Position numbers and translations under genes: made by a program. 64,000 bases of DNA. Origin: Peribacillus asahii (lineage in GTDB: Bacteria; Bacillota; Bacilli; Bacillales; DSM-1321). The notes beneath the pieces are model-generated. The model had not been told where the DNA came from, made no database searches, and was given only the letters and a program-made list of their open reading frames with translations. The DNA lies in assembly GCF_003570725.1 (NCBI RefSeq), contig NZ_QWVS01000014.1, forward strand, positions 1-64,000, written 5' to 3'. Positions 45,772 to 55,503 of the stretch are shown here, piece after piece (within the stretch, counting starts at the first letter, position 1; every line of letters starts with the position of its first letter).

Positions 45772-46518
45772 TTATTGCTCTGTTAAAATAACTGGACCGT
45801 CTTTCGTGATAACAAGTGTATGTTCATATTGAGCCGATAATTTACCATCAGCCGTTCTTGCTGTCCATCCATCTGAATCCATCTTCATATGCCATGTTCC
45901 AGCGTTTAGCATTGGCTCAATTGTGATAACCATTCCTTCTTTTAAACGTGTGCCTTTTCCTGGTTTACCGTAATGCAGCACCATTGGCTCTTCATGCATC
46001 GTTTTTCCGATACCGTGTCCAGTGAAATCACGTACAACAGAGAACCCTTCCGCTTCAGCAAAAGATTGAATCGCATGCCCAATATCACCTAAACGATTAC
46101 CTACCGTTGCAGCTGCAATACCACGGTACATAGACTCTTTTGTTACATCTAATAATCGTTGTGTTTCCGGAGCAACTTCGCCAACTGCATAAGACCATGC
46201 TGAATCCGCTAAACCACCATTTAAGTTGACAACCATATCAATCGTTACGATATCGCCTTCTTTTAATGGAGTTTTAGAAGGAAAACCGTGACAAATAACA
46301 TCATTTACTGATGCACAAGTCGCATATTTATACCCTTGATATCCTTTTTGCTCCGGTGTTGCCCCATGTTCTGCTAGAAATTTCTCAACAAACTCTTCGA
46401 TTTCCCAAGTTGTAATTCCTGGTTTAATCATTTTAGCAATTTCTCTATGTGTCGCTGCAAGCAATTTACCCGCTTCCGCCATCAATTGAATTTCACGTTC
46501 GCTTTTTAATGTAATCAT
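45772..46518 (-). CDS. map: methionine aminopeptidase, type I
   Basis: 248-residue cytoplasmic peptidase that removes the initiator Met. Metal ligands are visible: Asp in DIVTIDMVVN, Asp in GGLADSAWSY, His in FTGHGIGKTMHEEP, Glu in TIEPML and Glu in YEHTLVI. Length fits the bacterial type Ia enzyme. It is outside the ribosomal-protein operon where the main map gene lies, so it is an accessory second copy, as in other Bacillus. AAAGAGGATTTTAA ribosome site. Confidence 0.95.
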   Translation of the reverse strand: MITLKSEREIQLMAEAGKLLAATHREIAKMIKPGITTWEIEEFVEKFLAEHGATPEQKGYQGYKYATCASVNDVICHGFPSKTPLKEGDIVTIDMVVNLNGGLADSAWSYAVGEVAPETQRLLDVTKESMYRGIAAATVGNRLGDIGHAIQSFAEAEGFSVVRDFTGHGIGKTMHEEPMVLHYGKPGKGTRLKEGMVITIEPMLNAGTWHMKMDSDGWTARTADGKLSAQYEHTLVITKDGPVILTEQ

Positions 46519-46599
46519 TTAAAATCCTCTTTCATCTAAAATCTTTAAATACAAATCCTCTCTTAATCATATGCTTTTTTGTAGGTGAAAATCAATACA

Positions 46600-46624
46600 A
46601 AAACCCGGTAAAATCACCGGGTTA
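46600..46624. terminator. short terminator-like hairpin
   Basis: AACCCGGT/ACCGGGTT stem around AAAATC. Lies upstream of map on its 5' side, so it probably ends a lost neighbouring gene. Confidence 0.5.
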
Positions 46625-46778
46625 AATACGGAAAGATTTGTTTTAGATACATGACAAGTTAATGAGAAACAAAATCTTCACATCCATCTACTTTCTTATA
46701 GCCTAATATAAATATAAATGAAACAAATCGGATTGGATCTTGGATGGTTTTTCATTTACTAAAATGCATCGCTTCTAG

Positions 46779-47048
46779 ACGAAAACCCTGTTCAAGTTTA
46801 CTAAAAATCGTCCATTTGACTATAATGCAGACGGGTATTATGTAGTCGACAATAAATTGGAAAGTAAAGTAAGTAAAACAAAAGTATCTGTAGTGACGCC
46901 GGTTTATAATGCAGAAAAGTATTTAAGGAAAACGATAGACTCTGTTATCAATCAAACAATAGGATTTGAAAATATTGAGTACCTCTTAATTGATGATTGT
47001 TCGACTGATTCATCAAGAGATATTTTGTTTAAAGAGGGGAATGTTTAA
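46779..47048 (+). pseudogene. GT2 glycosyltransferase N-terminal fragment
   Basis: An open frame from 46779 reads NRPFDYNADGYYVVDNK, then KVSVVTPVYNAEKYLRKTID, IEYLLIDDCSTDSSRDIL and a stop. The second part is the nucleotide-sugar binding N-terminus of family 2 glycosyltransferases; the catalytic remainder (~250 residues) is gone. The upstream codons may be the end of another module. A TTG at 46857 without a ribosome site is the only start. Confidence 0.6.
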
Positions 47049-47197
47049 ACATTGAATCGTCTATGCAACATCAGTTGACATCATGTACATATTAAATCCT
47101 ATATGGATGTAGTCTAAGGCCTTTCTCTTTTGGTGAATAAGTCGTCACCTATTAATCCATCTTAACAAATGAAGCTACATGGAGGGAGGTTCTAAGC

Positions 47198-47332
47198 ATG
47201 AGCCAAAAGCGTGATAAAGGTTATAGCCAAAAGGGAAAAACTACTAGCAATACAGTGGATCCAGTAATCGCAGCAGAGAATTTGGAAAAAGCCATTAATC
47301 CAACTAACAAGCCCCCGCGCAATGCTAAATAA
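47198..47332 (+). CDS. small hydrophilic protein (44 aa)
   Basis: GGAGGGAGG sits 8 nt before the ATG, a near-perfect ribosome site. The product MSQKRDKGYSQKGKTTSNTV...AKs is basic, Lys/Asn/Thr-rich and without Cys or TM segments, ending KPPRNAK. Size and composition recall small spore-associated proteins, but I do not recognise a family. The strong translation signal argues that it is real. Confidence 0.6.
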   Translation: MSQKRDKGYSQKGKTTSNTVDPVIAAENLEKAINPTNKPPRNAK

Positions 47333-47519
47333 ATATAATCTCGTGATTTCTTTGCTTTTCTGAAAAGAAACTCACAGGTAAACGAAAATGAGGAGTCAAA
47401 TAATCCCTCATGGTAGTGGATTGTTTGACTCTTTATAGGCATAATAGACTTTATTTTAATCCTTAGAAAGGCAAAGGTTTACCGCTGTTTCCTTACGTTC
47501 TTTGTTATATATTTGTGCC

Positions 47520-48056
47520 CTATCTAAATTTGTTCAAGTAAATATATTTAATACTTCTGTTGCTTTTCAAGTTGGTTGCATCTTTAACATACCGACCATT
47601 GACCACATCGAACTTACCGTTTGAATATCCATAGACTTTCAGACTTAGGTTTGCATTGTATTTCTTATAGACTTTACCTTTGGATGTGTAGAGTTTCACG
47701 TTAGCTTTGTTGATTAAGATTCGGCCTTTCCAGATTATATCCGTGGTTTTGGCTTTCATGGCTGGTTTTTTAGGTTTAGAGTAGGCTTTTGTTGTGAATG
47801 ACCAGGTTTTACTGCCTTTTCTTACATGATCTTGATCCTCATAACTGATGGAAGCAGTGTATGTCTCATTATATTTAAGCGTTCCTTTAGGGAAGTAGAA
47901 GTTGGTTCCATCCCAATGCTCTTCTTTGTCATCCGTTCCTTTGCTATCTACCAATGTGAAAAACGTTTTGTCTGTGTCTAACCAAAATTCTGGAGCAGGT
48001 GCATAAGAAATGACATAACCTGATTTTTTAATTCCGAATTGTTTAAGAAGATTCAT
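47520..48056 (-). pseudogene. C-terminal part of a secreted CAP-type protein
   Basis: 178 residues remain. Upstream in frame the sequence GIDYYGKEE continues the protein backwards until a TGA, so the N-terminus is lost and the ATG at 48056 is internal. Parts: a GYVISYAPAPEF region, a beta-sandwich stretch (GTLKYNETYTASISYEDQD, KTWSFTTK) and a basic C-terminal repeat-like domain (NKANVKLYTSKGKVYKKYN). Resembles the C-terminal half of Bacillus CAP-domain exported proteins. No signal peptide is left. Confidence 0.5.
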
Positions 48057-48190
48057 CTCTTCCTTGCCGTAGTAGTCGATTCCAACATTCTTTTTAATTC
48101 AGGATTTGGAACTTGAAATTCAACAATTAAGAAGGGTGAATATTTATAAAACTCCCTCTATTCAAGTTCTTCTGTTCATGAATCCGATAA

Positions 48191-49777
48191 CTATAGTTTA
48201 GATCTGTCAAATACTATACGACCTGCAACGACTGTTTTCACAGCTTTTGCAGTTAGCATATCTTCTGACGTTCCATCAAATAAATCACGGTCAAAAATAG
48301 AAAAATCTGCAACATAACCGGGTTTAATATACCCGCGTTCATGCTCTTTACAAATAGCTTTTGCACTGCCAATTGTATAGAGTTGGATAGCTTGGAAACG
48401 AGACAACTTTTCTTCTGGTATGTAACCGTCATGATCTGCATATGGTTTTTTTCGTTCTACCGCTGCATAAATAGAAGTAAGCGGATTAATATCTTCTATT
48501 GGTGCATCTGTTCCAGCTGCACACATCAAGCCACGATCAATTAGTTTTTTCCATGGATACGCCCAGTCTAGTCGGTCTTCACCGAGTCGATTGATAACCC
48601 ATGGGAAATCAGATGGTACAAATGCGGGTTGAATATCTAAAACAACCGGTAGTTTTTCCATTCTTTCCACTAAATCTTCACATAAAACACAGCAATGAAT
48701 TAAGCGGTCTCTTTTACCATTCGTTAATGGATATTTTTCAAGTACATTGAGTGCTTGTTCTACTCCCGCGTCACCAATCATATGTATGGCAACAGGTTCA
48801 TCATACTTGCGTGCTAGTTTAACTAATTCTTCTAATTCTTCATCGGTTTGAATGAATAACCCTCGATTATCTGGCTGATCAGAATAAGGTTTAGATAACG
48901 CAGCTGTAGAACCGCCCAATGCGCCATCAGCAAAGATTTTCATAGCACCTGGTTCGATAAAGGGTTCATCAAATTTCGCCTTCGCTTCCATCATTTCTTC
49001 AAATACTGCATTATGGCGTAGCAATGTTACTCTGAAATGATGTTTTTTTCCCACTACTCGATGATAAGCCGTTAACGGATTAGTAAATTTCCCAAAATAG
49101 TACATGTCCTCAGTATGGCCGCCAGTTAAACCATATGAAAGCATATCATCAATGGCAAGATTAAGAGAATCAGTTAAAGACTCGATATACGCCTCACCTT
49201 CTTTTGGTATGGCATCAGTTACCGCATTCATGGCTAGGTCGTATAAAAGGCCATTTAATCGCCCCTCAGCATTTCGTCCAATTTCACCGCCTGCCGGGGA
49301 TTCGCTATTTTCAAAGATGCGGCCTGCTTCAAGTGCTGCTGTATTCCCTAAAATCACATGATGGCAAACTCTTGTTAAAAGAATCGGTTCTTTACGAATT
49401 GCATCTAGCTCCTCTTTTGTTGGAATTCGTTGATCAGCAAAATTATTTTCGTTCCATCCTTCGCCAAATAACCATTGATCAGAAGGTGTAGTTTTAGCTG
49501 CTTCTTTTACCATTTCTAACATTTCTTCAGCTGAAGCAGCCTTTGTTAAGTCTAATCGGGTTAACTTTTCGCCTTGAAATATCATATGAAGATGGCTATC
49601 AACAAAACCTGGATACATGACAGCACCTTGTAGATTGACCTTCTCATCTGCCTGTGCACTTAGCTCATGGAGTGTTCCTACTGCGATAATTTTGTCATCT
49701 TCAACAAGGACCGCCTCTACAGTTTCATTTTCTTTCTCCATTGTATAAATTTTTCCACCATACCAAAGTTGTTTCAT
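48191..49777 (-). CDS. YtcJ-like metal-dependent amidohydrolase
   Basis: 528 residues from the ATG at 49777 (AAAGGAACC site; the longer frame lacks one). Amidohydrolase superfamily: the metal motif is PGFVDSHLHM, FADGALGGSTAAL and VAIHMIGDAGV supply later ligands, and the C-terminal Asp is in CAAGTDAPIEDINPL. Composite N-/C-terminal beta-domain (LWYGGKIYTMEKENETVEAV). This family (YtcJ, NfdA-like) hydrolyses N-formyl or exo-amide substrates; the natural substrate here is unknown. Terminator-like hairpin upstream at 49827. Single gene. Confidence 0.88.
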   Translation of the reverse strand: MKQLWYGGKIYTMEKENETVEAVLVEDDKIIAVGTLHELSAQADEKVNLQGAVMYPGFVDSHLHMIFQGEKLTRLDLTKAASAEEMLEMVKEAAKTTPSDQWLFGEGWNENNFADQRIPTKEELDAIRKEPILLTRVCHHVILGNTAALEAGRIFENSESPAGGEIGRNAEGRLNGLLYDLAMNAVTDAIPKEGEAYIESLTDSLNLAIDDMLSYGLTGGHTEDMYYFGKFTNPLTAYHRVVGKKHHFRVTLLRHNAVFEEMMEAKAKFDEPFIEPGAMKIFADGALGGSTAALSKPYSDQPDNRGLFIQTDEELEELVKLARKYDEPVAIHMIGDAGVEQALNVLEKYPLTNGKRDRLIHCCVLCEDLVERMEKLPVVLDIQPAFVPSDFPWVINRLGEDRLDWAYPWKKLIDRGLMCAAGTDAPIEDINPLTSIYAAVERKKPYADHDGYIPEEKLSRFQAIQLYTIGSAKAICKEHERGYIKPGYVADFSIFDRDLFDGTSEDMLTAKAVKTVVAGRIVFDRSKL

Positions 49778-49826
49778 AAAAAAGGTTCCTTTCTCTGTGG
49801 GCTGATATATAATTCTATCCATTATC

Positions 49827-49858
49827 AAAAGGCATCAAATATTTTTTGATGCCTTTTG
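49827..49858. terminator. terminator-like hairpin
   Basis: AAAAGGCATCAAA/TTTGATGCCTTTT perfect 13-bp stem, loop TATTT. Confidence 0.7.
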
Positions 49859-49956
49859 AATTCAAACTATTTAATTTTAAAATGTTCAAATTCCTGTATT
49901 CATTATTATACTACTACCTTTCTTTTAATAAACTCCAACAATCCTTACTATATAAA

Positions 49957-49996
49957 AAAAGGGAACCCCTGCTAAATCAGGAAATTCCCTTTTTAT
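49957..49996 (-). terminator. terminator of the cwlJ gene
   Basis: AAAAGGGAA/TTCCCTTTTT stem with an inner CCTG/CAGG stem, T-rich on both strands. Confidence 0.65.
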
Positions 49997-50104
49997 GTTT
50001 TATGAATAGTGGCTACCAGCCTACAACCAAAAATTTCGTATTCGCAGTACTAAAAAGACAAAAGTATAATACATTTCCAGAATTAATAATAGCTTCTAGA
50101 CAAC

Positions 50105-50545
50105 CTAACCTCTATAAACACTATCACATGTTCCAGGTTTTGGTTCATAATAACAATGATTTTTAAATTGACCAGCAAAAGGTTGACCGTACCATGTTGG
50201 AGGGCACGGAGCATATGGATTAAAATACCAGAGGGCATATTTCCCTGGGTGATCTCTCCAATAATCCAAATTCTGTTTTGCTAATCTTTTTTCAATACCT
50301 CGCGCTCTTTGATAAAATACATTCCCTTTTTGAACAGCTTCAAAAGAATAATTTCCTCCTTGTACTTGATAAATGACTTGTGGAATTGTTCTTAAACCTT
50401 TAAAGTCTAAACAATTAGCTACAAGACGATTTACAATTACATTTCCAACATATAACATCCCTTGTTTTCCTTCACCTTCGGCTTCTGCTCTCATCATTCT
50501 TGCCATTAAGTCGATGTCTGAACTTCGGTAGCTTGCTCTTGCCAT
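50105..50545 (-). CDS. cwlJ: CwlJ-type spore cortex-lytic hydrolase
   Basis: 146 residues from the ATG at 50545 (GAGGTGAAAAAA site). Hydrolase_2 family: DIDLMARMMRAEAEGEGKQG carries the catalytic Glu region, followed by VGNVIVNRLVANCLDFKGLR and ALWYFNPYAPCPPTWYGQPF with GQFKNHCYYEP at the end. No signal peptide, as for CwlJ, which is made in the mother cell and placed in the coat, where it degrades cortex during germination. The usual partner gerQ is not adjacent, which suggests the second CwlJ copy of B. cereus-type genomes. Probably sigma-E controlled; I did not identify the promoter. Confidence 0.9.
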   Translation of the reverse strand: MARASYRSSDIDLMARMMRAEAEGEGKQGMLYVGNVIVNRLVANCLDFKGLRTIPQVIYQVQGGNYSFEAVQKGNVFYQRARGIEKRLAKQNLDYWRDHPGKYALWYFNPYAPCPPTWYGQPFAGQFKNHCYYEPKPGTCDSVYRG

Positions 50546-50709
50546 TTTTTTCACCTCAAAAATATAGTATGAACAAAAGCCTACATTGATGTCATTGTTT
50601 ATCAAATAAGAATGCTTAGTTTTTAAGTAAGATGAAAATGATAGCCTTCTTATTTATATTATTGAATCCAAATCATTACATAGAGCTTTGAAATCTAAGG
50701 TAGTGTTTT

Positions 50710-51273
50710 TTACCGCGAAGGGTGACAGAAACATTCCAAAGTATGATCATTCACCATACCCACTGCTTGCATATAGGAATAACAAATAGTACTTCCTACA
50801 AATTTAAATCCATCTCTTTTTAACTGTTTGCTCATTTTGTCACTTATTTCGTTTGAAGTAGGTACATCCTTTACTGTCTCCCAATTGTTTATGATCGGCT
50901 TATTATCTACAAAACCCCATATATAACTAGAAAATGAACCATATTCTTGTTGAATTTTTAAGAATGCCTTTGCATTCGTTACAACGCTATAAATTTTCAT
51001 TTTATTGCGAATAATCCCCTGATTTTCTATTAATGATTGTAATTTTTCGTCTGTATATTGAATAATTTTCTCCGCTTCAAATTGATCAAAAGCATTTCGA
51101 TAATTTTCCCTTTTTTGCAAAACTGTCCACCAACTGAGTCCAGCTTGTGCTCCTTCTAAGCATAGCATTTCAAATAATATCCTATCATCATAAACAGGCA
51201 CCCCCCATTCTTTATCATGATATTCCACATATAGAGGCTCTGTAGTTTTTACCCACATACATCGTTTCATCAT
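50710..51273 (-). CDS. tag: DNA-3-methyladenine glycosylase I
   Basis: 187 residues. Removes 3-methyladenine from alkylated DNA in base-excision repair. Tag marks: KRCMWVKTTEPLYVEYHDKE with EWGVPVYDDRILFEMLCLEG, AGLSWWTVLQKRENYRNAF, IIRNKMKI, FKFVGSTICYSYMQAVGMVN. The zinc site uses the N-terminal Cys and the C-terminal His/Cys of HTLECFCH. Start chosen at the ATG at 51273 from the AAAAAGGA site; GTG at 51282 is possible. Single gene. Confidence 0.92.
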   Translation of the reverse strand: MMKRCMWVKTTEPLYVEYHDKEWGVPVYDDRILFEMLCLEGAQAGLSWWTVLQKRENYRNAFDQFEAEKIIQYTDEKLQSLIENQGIIRNKMKIYSVVTNAKAFLKIQQEYGSFSSYIWGFVDNKPIINNWETVKDVPTSNEISDKMSKQLKRDGFKFVGSTICYSYMQAVGMVNDHTLECFCHPSR

Positions 51274-51477
51274 TTGCAGCACCGTCCTTTTTTATCTTTC
51301 TTCATTTCTCCTTGAATTTCTAAACCTGAAACCGTCTTTTATCAACCTTTATTTAAATTCTACATAATGTTAAAAATTCTAATAACATCTATTTAAAATT
51401 GACAATAATAACATCGTATATTATTCCAAGATATCTATATGATAAAACCTATAAAACTCAAAGGAGATGAATGTAGT

Positions 51478-52275
51478 ATGAAGAAGGTAGCATTTATTTT
51501 ACTTACCCTCCTTATTACAATAGCTCTTGGTGCTTGCGGTAATAAGCCCAATTCCGAAAATGCTGAAAGTAAGAATCTTTACGAAGAAATTAAAGAAAAA
51601 GGCGAGATTACAATTGGGACAGAAGGGACATATGCTCCTTTTACCTTCCATAATGAGTCTGGAAAATTAACAGGCTTCGATATTGAGATTGCTGAAGAAG
51701 TATTTAAAAGACTAGACATTAAGCCAGTTTTTGTTGAAACAAAGTGGGATGGTATGATTGCCGGTCTTGATGCTAAACGATATGATATGGTAGCCAATGA
51801 GGTAGCAATTCGTGATGATCGTTTAGAAAAATATGATATGTCAGACCCTTATATTGTTTCAAGAGCTGTTCTTATTGTTCATGAGGATAATAATGACATT
51901 AAAACACTCGATGATTTAAATGGTAAAAAAGTAGGGCAATCGTTAGAAAGTAATTATCGAAAAATTGCTGAAGATCATGGTGCAACAAATACAGTTGTTG
52001 AAGGCTTTAATCAAGCCGTTGATCTTATAACTTCAAAACGGATTGATGCTACTATCAATGATAGCCTTTCTTATCTTGATTTAAAAAAACAACGTCCAGA
52101 ATTACCCATTAAAGTAGTTTTTAAAGAAGCAGATGCGTCAAGTAATGGTTTTCTTTTCAGAAAAGGATCTACAGAACTTGTTGAGGCAGTAAATGGAGCT
52201 CTTGCTGAAATGAAAGAAGACGGCACGTACTTAGAAATATCGAAAAAATGGTTTAATGAGGACGTATCCAAGTAA
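51478..52275 (+). CDS. polar amino-acid ABC transporter, binding lipoprotein
   Basis: 265 residues from the ATG at 51478 (AAAGGAGATG site). Signal and lipobox MKKVAFILLTLLITIALGAC. Family 3 solute-binding fold: KGEITIGTEGTYAPFTFHNE, LTGFDIEIAEEVFKRL, GMIAGLDAKRYDMVANEVA. Resembles cystine/polar amino-acid binding proteins (TcyA type), so L-cystine is a candidate ligand. First gene of a three-gene operon with permease and ATPase; 8 bp separate it from the permease. Confidence 0.9.
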   Translation: MKKVAFILLTLLITIALGACGNKPNSENAESKNLYEEIKEKGEITIGTEGTYAPFTFHNESGKLTGFDIEIAEEVFKRLDIKPVFVETKWDGMIAGLDAKRYDMVANEVAIRDDRLEKYDMSDPYIVSRAVLIVHEDNNDIKTLDDLNGKKVGQSLESNYRKIAEDHGATNTVVEGFNQAVDLITSKRIDATINDSLSYLDLKKQRPELPIKVVFKEADASSNGFLFRKGSTELVEAVNGALAEMKEDGTYLEISKKWFNEDVSK

Positions 52276-52283
52276 AGGAATGG

Positions 52284-52976
52284 ATGAATATGTTTTCAAA
52301 TCAAGAACGCATAGACCGGATTATAGGAATTCTCATTGACTCCTTTTTTCCTATATTAAAAGCTGGAATTCAGTTTACGATTCCCTTAACAATCATCACC
52401 TTTGTTTTAGGACTTATACTTGCCCTCTTAATCGCACTTGCACGATTATCAAGTGTTAAGGTATTGATTGTACTTGCTAAATTTTATGTTTGGATATTCC
52501 GAGGAACTCCACTGTTAGTTCAGATTTTTATATTGTTTTATGGTTTACCTAGTTTTGGGATTACACTAGATCCTTTTCCAGCAGCTGTCATAGCCTTTAC
52601 ATTAAATAAAGGAGCTTACAGTTCAGAAATTATTAGAGCAGCTATTCTTTCCATTCCAAAAGGACAGTGGGAAGCGGCTTTTTCTATAGGGATGACGAAA
52701 TCCCAGGCCATGAGACGAATCATCATTCCTCAATCTATTCGAGTTACGTTACCGCCATTAGGAAACTCCTTTATCAGCCTGGTAAAGGACACTTCCCTAG
52801 CAGCGACTATTACGGTTACTGAACTATTTCAAAAGGGACAACAAATTGCATCAGTAACATATGAGCCTCTTTGGATTTATATTGAGGTTGCCTTTATTTA
52901 TCTTATTTTTAGCACAGTACTTTCTTATTTCCAAGAAAAGTTAGAACTTAGATATGATAAAGGTATAGCGAAGTGA
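52284..52976 (+). CDS. polar amino-acid ABC transporter, permease
   Basis: 230 residues, about five TM helices. His/Glu/Gln-type permease marks are [20 protein letters not shown] near residue 80 and the EAA loop [20 protein letters not shown] (~132-151). The IPFGTLVxD-like end reads [19 protein letters not shown]. Close to TcyB-type cystine permeases. 13 bp before the ATPase gene. Confidence 0.9.
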   Translation: MNMFSNQERIDRIIGILIDSFFPILKAGIQFTIPLTIITFVLGLILALLIALARLSSVKVLIVLAKFYVWIFRGTPLLVQIFILFYGLPSFGITLDPFPAAVIAFTLNKGAYSSEIIRAAILSIPKGQWEAAFSIGMTKSQAMRRIIIPQSIRVTLPPLGNSFISLVKDTSLAATITVTELFQKGQQIASVTYEPLWIYIEVAFIYLIFSTVLSYFQEKLELRYDKGIAK

Positions 52977-52989
52977 TGGAGGTGAAAAT

Positions 52990-53736
52990 ATGATTCAAAT
53001 CAGCAATCTGCATAAATGGTTCGATCAGCTTGAAGTGTTAAAAGGAATCGACTTATTGATTCCAAGGGGAGAAACGGCTGTTATTATCGGTCCTTCAGGT
53101 TCAGGGAAGACCACTTTACTTCGATGCTTAAACCTATTAGAAATTCCAACTCAAGGAACCATTGAACTTGGAAATAAATCGATTCATTTTGATAAAAGCA
53201 CAAAATTGACCTCTACAGAAATTGTCTCTTTTCGAAAAAGTACGGGTATGGTTTTCCAAGGTTACAATCTATTTCCACACCTGACTGCACTTGAAAATAT
53301 AATAGAAGGTCAGATTATTGTTTTAAAAAAAACAAAAGCTGAAGCAGAAAAAAAGGCAAGGGCCCTTCTCGAAAAGGTTGGCTTAGGGGATAGGGCTGAC
53401 ATGTATCCTCATCAATTATCTGGAGGCCAACAACAACGTGTTGGTATCGCTCGAGCCATGGCAATGGAACCTGAAGTTTTGCTGTTTGATGAACCTACTT
53501 CTGCGTTAGATCCAGAGCTTGTCGGAGAAGTATTAAAAGTTATTAAGGATTTAGCCAAAGAAAATATGACACAGGTAATCGTTACGCACGAAATGAATTT
53601 CGCTCGAGAGGTAGCAGACCAAGTTATATTCATGGATCAAGGGGTTGTTGTAGAGAAAGGGACTCCTAGTGAAATCTTTCAAAATACAAAAAACCAACGT
53701 ACTCTACAGTTTTTGAATAAAGTAGCTGAAAGATAA
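52990..53736 (+). CDS. polar amino-acid ABC transporter, ATPase
   Basis: 248 residues with a full set of motifs: Walker [18 protein letters not shown]-loop [12 protein letters not shown], signature [15 protein letters not shown], Walker [15 protein letters not shown] and H-loop VIVTHEM. Typical GlnQ/TcyC subfamily length. Last gene of the operon; terminator at 53806. GGAGGTGAAAAT ribosome site. Confidence 0.93.
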   Translation: MIQISNLHKWFDQLEVLKGIDLLIPRGETAVIIGPSGSGKTTLLRCLNLLEIPTQGTIELGNKSIHFDKSTKLTSTEIVSFRKSTGMVFQGYNLFPHLTALENIIEGQIIVLKKTKAEAEKKARALLEKVGLGDRADMYPHQLSGGQQQRVGIARAMAMEPEVLLFDEPTSALDPELVGEVLKVIKDLAKENMTQVIVTHEMNFAREVADQVIFMDQGVVVEKGTPSEIFQNTKNQRTLQFLNKVAER

Positions 53737-53805
53737 TACACTTCCCCGTAATAATTTAATTACCATCCACCTATATGCTAGTCACTTCTAATAAGATAAT
53801 TATTT

Positions 53806-53843
53806 ATAGACTGATCGGTTTTTACCGTTTAGTCTATTTTTTA
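53806..53843 (+). terminator. terminator of the amino-acid transporter operon
   Basis: TAGACTGATCGG/CCGTTTAGTCTA imperfect stem followed by TTTTTT. Confidence 0.65.
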
Positions 53844-54238
53844 TCATATATCACAGGAATCTTTGTGCAGACAAAGCTTCAATTCAAAGCCATATTTTTA
53901 AGAATTAGTATGAACATTGGTTCTGGCAGTATAGAGGTTAGAGAAACGAATCACCTTATCCAAACAGCTACTAACTACACTAATGACAAAAAATAAATTG
54001 CAGGATTACTCAAAAAGTTCTATTCACTTCCCACTTGAACCCCCATCTAATAACTTATAATCAGGTAATGCCATTGATTGGCCGGCAGTATTCATGGTTG
54101 GTTCAGGTCAAAAATTTCTATACATAAATTGATTATGATATAATTCCAAATGGAAGGATATAACAACTAACCAAGATATAATCATACAGCTTTCCTGAAT
54201 CATCAACAATATAAATTTGATAGAGAGAAGGTTGAGTC
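53844..54238. other. intergenic with a short remnant
   Basis: Around 53910-53996 a frame reads MNIGSGSIEVRETNHLIQTA before stopping. No ribosome site and no family. TATAAT at about 54137 could be the -10 of the aldo/keto reductase gene. Confidence 0.3.
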
Positions 54239-55219
54239 ATGGAGTATGTGAAGCTTGGGAATACAGGGATGGACGTTTCGCGGATTGCGCTTGGGTGTAT
54301 GAGTTACGGCGATCCAAAAAGCGGTGTTCATACGTGGACACTGAATGAAGAACAAAGCCGTCCATTTATTAAGAAGGCTCTTGAGCTGGGGATTAATTTT
54401 TTTGATACGGCTAATATTTATCAAGGAGGAACGAGTGAAGAGATTGTAGGCAGAGCATTGAAGGAATATGCAAATCGCGATGAAATCGTCATTGCTACTA
54501 AGGTCCACGGGACGATGCGTAAGAGGCCAAATGGTTCCGGGTTATCACGCAAAGCAATTATGACAGAAATCGACCACAGTCTTCGTCGGCTAAAAACGGA
54601 TTATGTGGATCTTTATCAAATACATCGATGGGACTATAACACACCGATTGAAGAAACGATGGAAGCCCTTCACGATGTTGTCAAAGCAGGCAAAGCTCGT
54701 TATATTGGTGCTTCCTCCATGTATACATGGCAATTTCAAAAAGCTCTTTACACAGCAGAGCGCCATGGCTGGACGCGGTTTGTGAGTATGCAAAATCACT
54801 TGAATTTGTTATATCGGGAAGAAGAACGAGAAATGCTTCCTTTTTGCCGTGAAGAGAAAATTGGCGCAATTCCGTGGAGTCCTTTGGCGCGCGGACGACT
54901 GACGAGAGATTGGGAAGAGACAAGCACACGTTCAGAACGCGATGAATTTGGCAAAACGCTTTATACAGCGACAGTCGAAGCTGACCGAAAAGTCGTGGAA
55001 GCCGTTAAAGAAATCGCTGAAAAGCGGGAAGTTCCACGGGCTCAAATTGCTTTAGCATGGATTTTGCAAAAACAGCCGGTAACTGCCCCTATTATCGGAG
55101 CAACCAAACTCCATCATTTAACAGATGCTGTCGCTGCTTTGGAGATTAAATTAATGCCTGAAGAGATTCAAAAACTTGAGGAACCCTATATCCCTCATCC
55201 AGTAGCGGGATTTAAGTAA
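54239..55219 (+). CDS. aldo/keto reductase
   Basis: 326 residues of the NADPH-dependent (alpha/beta)8 reductase family. Catalytic residues are visible: Asp and Tyr in FFDTANIYQGG, Lys in IVIATKVHG and His in YQIHRWDY. NADPH-binding segments are GAIPWSPLARGRLTR and ITGATK-like PIIGATKLHHL. Resembles the YajO/YdhF-type general stress reductases that act on small aldehydes. AGAGAGAAGG ribosome site. Monocistronic, terminator at 55349. Confidence 0.9.
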   Translation: MEYVKLGNTGMDVSRIALGCMSYGDPKSGVHTWTLNEEQSRPFIKKALELGINFFDTANIYQGGTSEEIVGRALKEYANRDEIVIATKVHGTMRKRPNGSGLSRKAIMTEIDHSLRRLKTDYVDLYQIHRWDYNTPIEETMEALHDVVKAGKARYIGASSMYTWQFQKALYTAERHGWTRFVSMQNHLNLLYREEEREMLPFCREEKIGAIPWSPLARGRLTRDWEETSTRSERDEFGKTLYTATVEADRKVVEAVKEIAEKREVPRAQIALAWILQKQPVTAPIIGATKLHHLTDAVAALEIKLMPEEIQKLEEPYIPHPVAGFK

Positions 55220-55287
55220 TAAAACAAAACCTCCATTCTTTTGGAGTAATTTATTTTTCCAAACATTCAGCTCGAAAAGATATGAAA

Positions 55288-55336
55288 GAAACCGTTCTCC
55301 TGCTTCTTCTATTCTATTTATCTATTTAATTGTTTT
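55288..55336 (-). repeat. short duplicate of the gene 3' end at 57500
   Basis: CTGCTTCTTCTATTCTA and TTTAATTGTTTTAC-like blocks are shared with 57505-57550, about 80% identical over ~45 bp. It appears to be the 3' end (IKQLI/IEEAEEQF) of the same lost gene family. Confidence 0.45.
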
Positions 55337-55348
55337 ACTTTTAAATGT

Positions 55349-55388
55349 AAAAAACGACCGGTTACATAATCGTAACCGGTCGTTTTTC
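55349..55388 (+). terminator. strong terminator
   Basis: AAAAACGACCGGTTAC/GTAACCGGTCGTTTTT near-perfect 16-bp stem around ATAATC. Works in both directions. Confidence 0.85.
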
Positions 55389-55503
55389 TTTATAGAAGAC
55401 AATAGATATGGTGTCTGCTTTATTCATCCAATATAATTGCCCTTTCAGTATTATGGGCATACATAGACAAACTCCCCTCTCCCCTTGTGCTAAACCCCCT
55501 ATA

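Larger units (their letters stand above)
49778..50104. other. intergenic with two terminators
   Basis: Contains the hairpins at 49827 and 49957. No gene: the plus-strand frame through here (49846-50166) has no ribosome site and is not protein-like. Confidence 0.4.

Noticed and set aside
53775..53996. 73-aa frame after the amino-acid transporter operon
   Set aside because: It runs through the operon terminator and has no ribosome site.
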